From contig JACEVL010000046.1 in NCBI GenBank assembly GCA_020284085.1, forward strand, positions 262,501 to 326,500: a stretch of DNA of 64,000 nt, in the 5' to 3' direction. The DNA is from Aporrectodea caliginosa. Taxonomy: Eukaryota > Annelida > Clitellata > Crassiclitellata > Lumbricidae. The notes beneath the pieces are model-generated. The model had not been told where the DNA came from and searched no databases. It saw nothing but the letters and a program-made list of their open reading frames with translations. Position numbers and translations under genes: made by a program. Shown here piece by piece: positions 23,157 through 42,234 of the stretch (positions within the stretch are counted from its first letter, which is position 1; each line of letters begins with the position of its first letter).

Positions 23157-23345
23157 CTACTTACAGTTAACTATTTTATTAGATAAAAGTCGAAAAATAA
23201 AAATAAAATAGCAAATGATTTTTCACTCACACTCACTGATCCTGAATATGTATATATTTCAGAGGACCTCTGCCGAACCCCTGGCACTGGCTCACCGAAC
23301 CCCAGGGGTTCTGTCGAACACTGGTTAAGAAACACTGACATAGAC

Positions 23346-24583
23346 TATATTATAAGAAAGTTATGTTTGCTATCGGGCATCTATCTGGCCATCATATCAG
23401 TGTGATTAGAACAAAGCTCATTCATCAAGGTCTGACTTACCAACACGTTCGGATCTGTTAGATAGTGACAGGTGCAGCAATTTTTGAGTTAAAATAAGTT
23501 TCCTGAAACATGAATACACACTGTTACCTTTGCACTGTTTTCCGTTGATGGCTTAATATCATAGAATATAGGCTGGTCCAGAGAATAATAATAGAAATAA
23601 TAATAATAATTTTATTTCGGACCTGGGTCGCCACCTTACACTAGCTACGGGCGAACCGTTATTACAGGAGTCGTAGGCCTAGGCCTATCTAAGCGTTTGG
23701 CAGCCATGCAAGGAGCTCATCACGTCATGATGAGTGCCTTTTCTCCAGCGACATCGGGCGAATGAAAGGCTGAGTCGACCTTCGGGAGTGTAATATCATA
23801 ACATGTTACCTAAATTACAATAATAATTATAATTATTACCTAAATTCGAAGTTGATATTGCCAAAATGTGTCGCCTTCATTTGAATGTAAATTGGTTCGT
23901 TTCATTCTGTTCGTTTCGTTTTGTTCGTTTCTAAGTACTGCCGATTTTTAGAACTCAGCGCGAAACTCTGCTAACATAAAGCATAAACCTTGAACATTAT
24001 TAGACTCCAGACGGTCGAATGGAGAGATATAGGCACTAAATATTTATTCAGTTGACCTAGTCTATAATTGAGTCTAAAAAGTTTGATTATCCAACATCTA
24101 AGTTGATTGTCGGTTTTTAGATCATAGCCTTACAGCTTTTCCAATTATATAGACCTTTCTCCATCTCAATCTCTCTTGCAAACAGCGCTTGAATATTAAT
24201 TTTTTGCTAACGTAAGCAAGCATACTTGTCCGCTGATCAGCGTTTCATCATGTCATAATATTATATGTGATATTTAAAACTATTGGTAAGATAGGTGTCG
24301 TACCATAGTGTCAGACAAGTGTGTATTATTTTTCAATCACGCACTGCGATCCGGGATTTCAAATCTCGCGTACAGATAAACGTGCTGCACATCCATTATA
24401 ATGCATAGTAAGACTTCAGTCATCATAGTTGCCCTACTTAGAAAGCTTTGTATAAAAAAACCGTTACTCAGTTGAAGTAACGTATTGACAGAGACTGTGA
24501 AACCAAAGCAGCTCGTCGTTAACATTTTAAATAGTTTGATTCAATTTTCGAGTTGGATTTACCGTTTACTAGTGGCTAAATGC
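23346..24583. other. Non-coding part of duplicated unit B
   Basis: Aligns with about 1520-3306 and 10408-10530 of unit A. At 24169-24195 it preserves, uninterrupted, the sequence into which the retrotransposon inserted in unit A (CTTGCAAACAGCGCTTG). No gene seen. Confidence 0.6.
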
Positions 24584-25075
24584 CTAACAATTGACTGTGA
24601 GGTAAGACGATGGAATGTCGCAGTCAGAAGCTCTCCTCTTGCATTCTTTGGAATCATCAGCTACAACAACATCAAATAATTCAGCGCATGAATGAACCGT
24701 TGGTTGATTTCTTTCTGGCTGCAAATCCCTTTCGTCGTTTTCATTTTATCTGCCTTCGCCAACATCAACTTGCTTCTCCGTAATAGTTTCCATGGCGTCT
24801 AAGACCTTCATATCTCTGGAGCCAGAAGTGATGTCCTCCGGTGTTTCGTAAGTATCTATTCTACTATAGACGCTTGGTGCAGTGGGCTCCGTTTGAGTTA
24901 AACCCGAGTACCCTGGGGTTGGCAGAGGACCCTGGCGAGATGCAAAGGAAAATTCGAGGTGAGCGCCGATTATCTTCTATCGTTTCGTAGTTGTCGCTTG
25001 TGGCGTATGGTGAGATGTCGTAGTCTCCATCGCGGATTGACATTTATAATTTCAAAGCTGCGGTAGCGTATTTAG
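24584..25075 (-). pseudogene. Broken cytoplasmic-tail exon, paralogue of gene 1 exon 5
   Basis: Aligns over its full length with 10531-11021 and keeps the acceptor (CTGTAG) and the C-terminal S-S-Y-L-T-V motif. It is disabled three times: a TAA ten codons in (where gene 1 has K-L-E-M), a deletion of five bases after the E-T-I-E-D codons, and another TAA before the Q-P-E-R segment. The tyrosine of the H-P-Y-I-E-L motif is also lost. The upstream Ig and membrane exons are missing altogether: the sequence jumps at about 25245 to material matching 16730, upstream of gene 1's first exon. Confidence 0.8.
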
Positions 25076-25244
25076 CTACAGAAAATCACGTGCAGAGAAT
25101 TTGACAAAAAATCTATGCAAATAAGTGCAATCATCCGGCTTTACAAGACGAAAAACAATAGGCCTACTTTTAAAATGATACTGAGACTCATCCTTTCCTT
25201 AACGTAGGCTCATTTTAAAACTCAAACCACCAATCTGTCTTTCT

Positions 25245-25977
25245 TTTAGTTACGGCGCTAACGATGGATCTAACTATAATTATCAAAATTTTTCAACAAC
25301 TCTGAGATAAAGTGAAATAAATTACATTTTCTAGCTCCCTACCGTGTCATCCAGGTTAAACATATTCATAAAGCATCAAAGATTAAACATCATGCAACGA
25401 AACTGCTTTCGTTAGTAGTTTTATATATTCTGTATGTTTTCGCTTTAATAATTACTAGACTTTGTTCTCGGCTTCGCCCGGGTTGCGTTTACCAGGCGTA
25501 ACTTTAGACTTTATCGCGACGAATGACGTTTTGTTCCTCGTTTCGTACCCACCCGTGTATTTGAATTTAGCGATAGGCCCTACATAACTCATCGACTGTG
25601 CCGCTTTGCTTTTCAATTTACTGTCCTACTAAGCGGCTGCGCCGCTTCATGTCCGCCGATGTATATGAATTTAAGGCATCTTCCTGAGCGCCCGTGTACA
25701 CGAATTTACCGACATCCGCCGTATATTTGAATTTAACGCTGCCTTGAATTTACTTCCGGGTAGCTCTGTGCATAATATATCATTCCGGTTTGTCCCCGTT
25801 TTTTGGCACGTCGTCTGATTGGTTGCCAATTGAGGTGTTGACTAGATTTCGACGGGTTTGAAAATATCACCACATAGAAACTTAAAATGTCCAAATATCG
25901 GAATTAAAAGCTAATTGTGTGTTGAAAATAGTACATTTGACCTGTAAATTCATCTAATAACGTTTTGTAAAATCTTC
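25245..25977. other. Unit B sequence matching the 5' flank of gene 1
   Basis: 25250-25760 aligns with 16730-17170, including half of the foldback element (CGGCTTCGCCCGGGTTGCG). No gene. Confidence 0.55.
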
Positions 25978-27290
25978 CTTGTGAAAATTATAGAACAATA
26001 GCAATGATATCACACATAAGTAAAATTTTACTTAAAATAATACATAAAAGAATGGAATGTACAATAGAAAGAGAGCTTCCTGAAAGTCAAGCAGGGTTTA
26101 GGAAATCTCGTGGAACAAGGGATCATATCGCCAACATGAGATGGATTATGGAGAGACAAAGGGAATATGGACAGAAAGTATACATATGCTTCATCGATTA
26201 TAGTAAAGCGTTTGACTGTATTAACCATGAATTGATGTGGAAAACTTTGGTAGAAATGGGAATACCGAAACACTTGGTACAACTTCTTAAGGGATTGTAC
26301 GAAGATCAGATAGCGGTGATAAGAACAGAATATGGAGATACTGACGGATTCAGGATAAAGAAGGGAGTACGGCAAGGTTGCATTTTGTCTCCTTTTCTAT
26401 TTAATTTGTATGCAGAAAGGATAATGAGGCATGCAGGTATGGATGAAGCTGAAGAAGGAATAAAGATAGCGGGAAGAACATTGAACAATCTGAGATACGC
26501 TGATGACACAACACTATTGGCCGGCAATAAAAATGATTTGATAGAATTAATAAGAAGGCTTAAGAGAGAAAGTGAGAAAGCAGGACTCTATTTCAATATA
26601 AAGAAAACAAAGATCATGACAACAGAGGAGGAGGATAGTTTTGTAGTAGACAATGAGGAAATAGAAACGGTAACAAGCTTTACATTTCTGGGATCAGTAA
26701 TAGAAAAAGAAGGAAAATGTGATATGGAAATAAATCGTAGAGTGGCGATAGGAAAAGCTGCAATGAATGGTCTGGAAAAAATATGGAAGGACAAACATGT
26801 CAGTATAGACACAAAAAAGATTGGTGAAAGCTCTAATCATACCAACAGTAACATATGGCAGTGAGACATGGACATTGACTAAGAAAACGAGAAAAAAGAT
26901 TAACGCATGCGAAATGTGGATATGGAGGAAAATGCAGAGAATTTCATGGACGGAGAAAAAGACTAACGAATGGGTGCGCAGGGATATAGGAATTGAGAAA
27001 GAAGAGACACTTCAACAAACAGTGCTAAGAGCAAAGTTGAGGTTCTTTGGACATATCATGCGGTCAGACGGACTGGAAAAGGAAATGATGTTAGCATATG
27101 GAGAGGAAAGGAGAAAACAAGGACGACCAAGGATAAAGTGGATGGACGAGATACATGAAATAACTAGAATGAATTTGACAGAACTGAGAGATGCGACGGC
27201 GGACAGAAGAAAATGGAGGAACTTGATCATGACGGTCGCCAGGGTTCAACGAACTGACAGCACAAGGTAACAAGGTAAAATCTTCCTAAG
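25978..27290 (+). pseudogene. RTE-clade LINE, 5'-truncated, one frameshift
   Basis: Begins in mid-RT (E-N-Y-R-T-I). It shows F-I-D-Y-S-K-A-F-D, R-Q-G-C-I-L-S-P, and the catalytic R-Y-A-D-D-T-T-L-L, then the BovB/RTE-like C-terminal half (Y-G-S-E-T-W-T-L, F-G-H-I-M-R, K-W-M-D-E-I). A single-base shift in an A-run at about 26812-26820 breaks it into 26004-26864 and 26821-27270. The endonuclease domain is absent. Otherwise it is unusually clean, so a young dead-on-arrival copy. Confidence 0.82.
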
Positions 27291-27756
27291 GCGCGAGCGT
27301 TCTGTTCGCAATCCTTTGTTGGGAAGGATAAACAGAATGATAAACTTTCAGCCTTATTACGCGCAATGGCCGGCCAGCATATTATACTTTAGGTTAATGG
27401 GACTTATTTGAGCTCATGCCTGCAAAATTTATGGCTTACTTGATGACGTAGCCCAAAGTGTGCATCATGTCGGTCCTTGTAGGCTTCATATTTTCATGCT
27501 GCCAAAGCAATGCAGAACAATGCATATTAAGACTAACTTTCAATCAATGTATCTTTATTGTAACAGCAGCTATTACACAATTCACTATTACAGTCACAGT
27601 AATCATATCAATTATTATAGTACAGAATTATATTCGTCGCCAAAATAAAAGTAAATTTGGATTTACGAAAGAGTAGCTCCCAATTAGATGAAATAACGTT
27701 GCAGCTTCACAAATGGGGTCAATAGAAGCTGTTTCTTATTGACATTTTCCTCTGCA

Positions 27757-28213
27757 GCGCGACTCATTGGGCAAATTCCAAAGTATGGGCACGTCTCCAG
27801 CTACATGCTGGAGGTCCTCCGCTGGCTCCCTGTCTGCCAGCGCATCGAGTACAGGGTAACTGCCTTGGTTTTGCGATGTCTCCAGGGCCTCGCCCCAACT
27901 TACCTCCGTGAGCTCTGCTGTTTGATTTCGGTTGTCCCAGAACGTCGCCTCCTACACTCCGCAGAAAAAGGAGTTCTTATGGTTCCTTTTGCTCGTACGG
28001 CAACAATGCAGAACCGAGCTTTTTCTGTGGCAGGCCCAATGATCTGGAATGGTCTTCCTCTAGAGCTGCGTCTACACCCTGGGGTCTGTCTGAAACTTTC
28101 CTTACTAAACTCAAAACTGTTCTTTTTGGGCCAGTTGGAGTCGGGACTCGGGAGCGCCTCTGAGTAGTTTCCTTGAAGGGGCGCTATATAAATTCCCGAA
28201 TGAATGAATGAAT
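27757..28213 (+). pseudogene. CR1/L2-type LINE 3' end with GAAT tail
   Basis: Same family as 19973-20350, slightly longer: L-R-W-L-P-V-C-Q-R-I-E-Y-R-V, then the R-A-F-S-V-A-G-P-M-I-W-N-G-L-P block, GCGCTATATAAATTCCCGAATG and a GAATGAATGAATG tail. Confidence 0.82.
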
Positions 28214-29326
28214 GTTACCCATTTGGTGTTACCCAAAATACTATTGTTCTGTTTCTTTGCAAAGCTTTGGACTTTGGAAGGCAATGAAAGTGGTAATAGC
28301 TAGGCCTAAATATGAGCTATTTTGGTCACATATAAACAAATTTCTCATTAAAACCATAGTGTAGACTTGTCATTGCCTTAGAGCAAGGCATTCCTGGTCC
28401 ATAGATCATGGATAAAGAGAAAAGAAATGTACACGTGTCTCACTGTCTCTATAGGGATTCACCATGCCGGTGACTCATAATATATAGGACCTAACAAGCG
28501 GATCACAGTGTGACAGTGGTCATTCGCTGTACTGTTGAGTGGTACATGCATCTCAATTTGCTCAGCTATTCGAGAACTGGTGAATGTTGTACAGGTTAGC
28601 TGTTGGTCTTGGATGCTTTAACGAGACCATGGTTACAGTTCATTTATCAACTATATGCAATTAAATTGATATGCCTGGGTGGGCAACGACAGCAGTTGAG
28701 AAAAAGAGATTTTCTGGCTGTATCTGAGTATTTCGGAGCAGTTCATTTAGGGCAGTTGCGTGTCGGGCTGAGAGGACAAACATCGTGGCTCAGTCGATGG
28801 GAATCAGGATGTGGCAGAGTTAACCATGTTACTGTATATATTATTATTATTATTATGGACCGTCCCTTTATAGATTTTAGATCATACAGCGTTCAATACC
28901 CATAATTATAGGCTGTGGGCTAGCTGTTGAAAGAATAAGTAGGCCTTGTGACTGGTCTACAAATCAGAATTAGGCCTTTAATTTACCCCAAAATGTTTAC
29001 ATCCTACAAGTTCAGAATTAGCCAAAGTACAATAATTAGTAATGTCAATCTAGAGTGGTTTTAATTATGGTGTATAGTGAGAGTAGTCTTCTGTCACAGA
29101 GAACAGTTTCGCAATAATTATTATTGTCAATGTGCAGGATTCGCTCTCAAAGGCAAACTACCAACGCATATAATTAGACAACTCGGTTCTTGTTATTCTT
29201 TATCGGATATTACTAACGCAGTGAATCTGTGTGTATATGAGAACCTCAGTTATTCTTAGTGCTAGGGTTAGAAAGTATTAACTTGCGCAACTTGAATAAG
29301 ATTAGTACCAACCAGCAGTTAACAAA
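28214..29326. other. Intergenic; probable 5' flank of gene 2
   Basis: No gene supported. A 100-codon open frame at 28603-28905 has no recognisable features. The last few hundred bases should contain the gene 2 promoter, but no core element is clear. Confidence 0.4.
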
Positions 29327-36976
<7,650 letters not shown>

Positions 36977-37085
36977 GACACCCTTTCGCAAATGGTCTAC
37001 CAATCTGAGAGACTGGTTGATGAGTGAGAAGGAACTGATGTCAGTTGATACATCTGTCAGAGAAATCCCGAACCTGTCAAATAAA

Positions 37086-38402
37086 GAAATATAGAGACGT
37101 TTTCAAAGCAGCCATAGGACCACATTTGTCATCTAGTAAAGACAACCCACCCTGTTATATCCCCATTATAGATGACTGATAACTATTTTTCGTGTTATTA
37201 TTATTACACCATTTTCGGCCTACTACAAAATTAAAAATCATTTCTCGTGCCTCTATAAATAAATTGCGATATTACGCTACAGCAATAAACTAGAGACTCA
37301 TCGGCTTTGAAGAACTTGACATTTGTTGCTCTAATTGTAACAATGTTATAATTTTATTATATTCTGGTAAACAGCGGTTCTTTTTCAAAGATTTTAAAGG
37401 CAGCATCAAGCTCTGCACTTTTAGATGATATAACTATTCTTTCGCTTTAAATAATAAAGTATGTGAAACTGTCGTTCGGCAGATGGTCTACTAGCTGCAG
37501 AGGTTACTTCAAAGATACACACCGCTGTTCCTCCGCAGAGACGAAACTACTCAATTGTAATATGACATTTTAAAAGTTTTGACATGTAATTCTAAAACTG
37601 TCGAAACGCTCGACGGGGAGATATAATTATTTCGGACTGTATTAAGCTCTATGCGTTGAGCATATTATTCCATTAATAGGCTAATGTATATTCTTGACGA
37701 ATGCAGCAGAAGTAACCACCATACAGGTTTTCCTGTAGGCTTATTTAATTATAGTAGGTTACGCCGCATGCACCGGCTTTCAAGACTTAGATGTATCGTT
37801 TAAATATTGCTTAAGTATTAAGGGCCGTTTCACAATAAAACCGTTAAAATATTCACTTTGTAAATATCCTTGACGTGTGAGCCACATTTTGTGATATTTT
37901 CGTTAGCTTCGGCCCACAGTGTTTAGGTTTTTCTTTACCCTACTTGCAGTTTGGAACTCCGAGTTTGTGTCTCGTAGGCCCTACTGACTGTGTATTTGCT
38001 TATCTGCCTCTTGATCCTTGTCTTTGTATCTCTGTATCCCTGAATTTTTTAATTAAATGAGACTTTGTCTGCTTCACTCTTATTGTTCTCGCATGCTAAC
38101 ACGAATCTAGATCGACGCAAGTTCTGCATCTTTCATCGGTTAATTCTCGTTTTAGCGTTTTTGTTATTATGTCGCATTCTGACATATTATCGTTTCATCC
38201 TTTTATGAGCATGGCATTTTAATACCAATGTCCATAATTACTGTCATCAATCAAGCTTCTATATAGTTTGATTTAAGCAAGAATTACAACAGGCGAATAA
38301 TTTAGATCGCTAAACGAGAAAAAAATTTAATTACTCTTTAGGCTTTCATCCACACAGTTGCGTGCGACACACAAGGAGTGAATACTCCGTACAGTTTTCT
38401 TG
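37086..38402. other. Intergenic, nothing recognised
   Basis: AT-rich sequence between the gene 2 poly(A) signal and an orphan signal exon. No coding, RNA or repeat feature supported. Confidence 0.4.
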
Positions 38403-38439
38403 ATGACGATTCTTTTGATAGTTGCTAATTTGAGCCTGG
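38403..38439 (+). pseudogene. Orphan signal-peptide exon
   Basis: ATG followed by twelve hydrophobic-biased codons (MTILLIVANLSL) and one extra base, then GTAAGA: the same length class and phase as first exons of the Ig receptors here. No matching Ig exon follows before the next gene. It is a candidate relic or the first exon of an alternative transcript. Confidence 0.45.
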
Positions 38440-38639
38440 GTAAGAAATTGTCGTCGTCATCATTATTTAAGTGAAAATCAGCTTTATTCTATTTATTGTA
38501 CTTGGCACAAACTAAATATCCAGAGTTTTAACAAAGCATAAGTTTCTATTAACTTACTTACGGTAAGTTTGTGTAAAGGCCTATATTCGTTTTTGAATCT
38601 CAATGAAACCGCAATCGGTAACAGCAGCAGTAACAATGA

Positions 38640-38985
<346 letters not shown>

Positions 38986-39297
38986 ATCGTTTATTAACTC
39001 AAACTGACAAGTAGCCTACGCAGTAAGATAACATGATATGATATTTCCCAGTATTGTTGGCGTAATTTGTCTAGTTTTGCAGAAGCTTGGAATAACCCGA
39101 GATACTATTATTAGTGTCAAAGCCTAAACAGAAAATTCAAGTTTTTCAGCTGTGGCCTACCAATATTTATGCACATAGTGGCTTACATTAGGTCCGTCAT
39201 TTTTCAATATGAGCTTCGATTGCTTTATGAGCAGGAGACAATCGGTGCAAGAACTAGACTATGGTAAATAACTTTTAAAATTCAGGTTTTGTGCGCT

Positions 39298-42192
39298 ATG
39301 GCGAAGTTTCTTTTCGGTTTCTTGTGGCTCGTTGTTGCCTTCGATTTCACTGCTTATGCTACAGCCAACCGTTTGAACGATGGGTAAGTTTATCTTCGAT
39401 GCAATTATGCGTTTGACTAGTAGGTTACACAAATACACAGTGCGCATGTCAATCACTGTCATTTTATTATTATAATCATTAATCATCGTTATCATCATCA
39501 TCAATGACATCAACAACAGCAACAATAGCAGCATCATTGTTGGCTTCGACCTAATTATCATTCTTCACTGTGCTTGTTAGCCGAAGCTTGACTTCGATGG
39601 TTTCGATAACCAATGCACTACTGTTTTCGTTATGGGACCATGGAATGAAGTCTTCAACATCATGGTAGCGCCACTAGGCTAGTAGAACAGATCACCATCA
39701 CAGCCTACCATCATAATCATCGCCACCATTTTCAACATCACCACCACCAAAGTTTCAGTCATCTCAACATAGAACAATAGTTAAGTTAAGATCTCTGCTT
39801 GATGAAGTAATAATGATTGCATTACAGAAACGAAAAGACATTTTCGGCTAAGTCGGAAGATTCAGCATCAGCTGGGATATCGAACCCATGTGGCTATTCT
39901 GGCAATGGCACGTGGCTCAGAAGACGAAAGTGCTATTTCTCAAGGAAGTGAGCAAAGCAGAACACGACGGCTTTTAATTTACAATTAAACATTAGCTTTG
40001 TAGAGTGAGAGATGATAAGGAGGAAAAGGCTGTTCTATCAATCGACCTTACCTTAGACTATCGCTGTGTAGCATGTATCCTAGAGGGTGCAATATATATC
40101 GTCAAAAATAAATAATTTACATTCAATACAGGCACCCGCTCACACTACTACAGGCATATTGACATAATTATGCATGCAGGTATGCATACATACATTCATA
40201 CATACATAATCTATGTATGTATAGGGGTCCAATTTACATGCATGCATACATAAAACATGCATGCACAATTGCAAATGCATACATACACCCATATATAAAT
40301 ATATAAGCCTAAATACTTTAGTACAGAAACATATGTATATTCATACATGAATGCATACATACATACATACATACATACATACATAAATACATACACACAT
40401 ACATGCATACGTGCATACACATTTAGACCATAATTATTTGCTTTGCTTTTTGCACGCCTAATGACAGGTTATTTCTCTGCCATTATTTGTACGAATAATA
40501 GTTTTCATTAGGTCTCTCATAAATTATAGGCTGCGGCTGCGATCATCAAAGTAGCCGAAGTATTTGAACAAGAAAATGAAACTAAAACTGGCGATCGAAT
40601 CTTTCGTATTGCTGGCCCCACACGTGCCTGGAACGGTCTTCCTGCACTGGTCTTTTCTGGAAGTCAAACACCGTCATGTGTTTAATAAACAGCTTAATTG
40701 CGCTTATTATCCAACTTTAGTATTTTCGCTGACAATAACAGCGCAAAGCATGTTAGACGCTGCTTACCACTGACGACGCCATATGACTTGTGCTAACTAA
40801 TTAACTAATCGGTTAATTAATTAAAAACGGATGACCGCTTGGCGTAGATTAGGTCTACACCAACTTAGAAATTAATAAATGAATAATTGTATTGAAGGAC
40901 GGGATAATGCAATTAAATTTCCTTTTTAGTCCTGCTGTCCTCAGAAGGATCTCGGAGGACAGAGAAGAACGACAAATGAGACGCAAATCAATCCTCACTA
41001 GACGACTCCCCGACTTATGTAAGAACAAATCATTTGCTTTAATTAGTTGGTGCCCTACGCTTTGCTTTCGAGTGGCGCTTTAGAAGTCTGCAGTTTGTCT
41101 ACAATAATTGCATTTTGGTAGTATGTCATCTGATGTAACATACTCACCAACTTATCTGTTTTAAACATGTATTGTTAAAATGGTTGTGAATGCAACATCC
41201 TATTTTAAGTGACGATGAAAGGAAATCATCGCCGCAGTACAAAGTAAAATATTTGTGGAGACAATTTAGCTAATATTTATTCAATATCCAAAGAATTAGA
41301 AACTGGTGAAACTATTGAAGGCAATGATATGTTGTTGTAAGAACACATCTATATGCAGTGCTTTTATTAGCTACTTGATAGACGCTTTATTTAATGTCCA
41401 GATACGTAGGCTACATACATGCATACGCAGACACAATAGACACATACAATACATGACTGTATACATCATATTATATTACGCATTTATGAAACGCCACTAT
41501 CTAATATCCAAGCATCAATCGAACACAAGCAATGTTAGTGAAGGCGTTGTTCGTGATCCCTACACGGTTACCTCTCAGAGGAGAAGGCTTAAACCCATAC
41601 GCTGGTGCCCTGCACTTGGCTTTCGAGTGGCGCTTTAGAAGTTTGGAGATTACGATTACGATTACTCCTCGTTACAAGGAGAGTGCTCTAACCATTTGGC
41701 TACATAGAAATAATATTTAAAAACTGGGTTTAATTCTTTAGTCTCATAGAACAATTTTCTGTTCTAGTTATGAAAAGGCTGCCAGTCGCCGACGGTAATT
41801 TCCACGTCTACGTTCTTCCTGTTGGACAAGGCAGTGGTCAGGTTCTTCAATGTCCCAATGGCGACATCGCAATCATCGATCTAGGAAGCAGTGAGAAAAG
41901 CAACGACGGATTCTGGTCGACCAAGGAAATCAAGGCTTTCCTTCAGGAACATTACGACCGCATCAAGAACATCGTCATTACACATGATCACTTCGACCAT
42001 TACAGGTACATTGCACCTACAATAACCATACACATGCATTCATACATCTATACATACAAACGTACATACATTCATACATACATACATACATATATACATA
42101 CACACATACATACAATGTCTAACATATATGCATACATCTATATATGGCATTATTATGTGCACACATACATGCATTCATGCATACTCACACAC

Positions 42193-42234
<42 letters not shown>

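Larger units (their letters stand above)
21117..23337. mobile_element. Outer hAT (Charlie-like) element
   Basis: Starts CAGTGGTTCTTAACC and ends GGTTAAGAAACACTG, imperfect terminal inverted repeats of the Charlie type. It is flanked by a perfect 8-bp duplication ACATAGAC at 21109-21116 and 23338-23345, the size made by hAT transposases. Without the element nested inside it, only about 350 bp remain, so it is a non-autonomous copy. The unit A paralogue (near 1510-1530) lacks it, showing that it landed after duplication. Confidence 0.88.

Noticed and set aside
28603..28905. 100-codon plus-strand frame
   Set aside because: No motif, no splice context and it ends in a TTA repeat; not supported as a gene.
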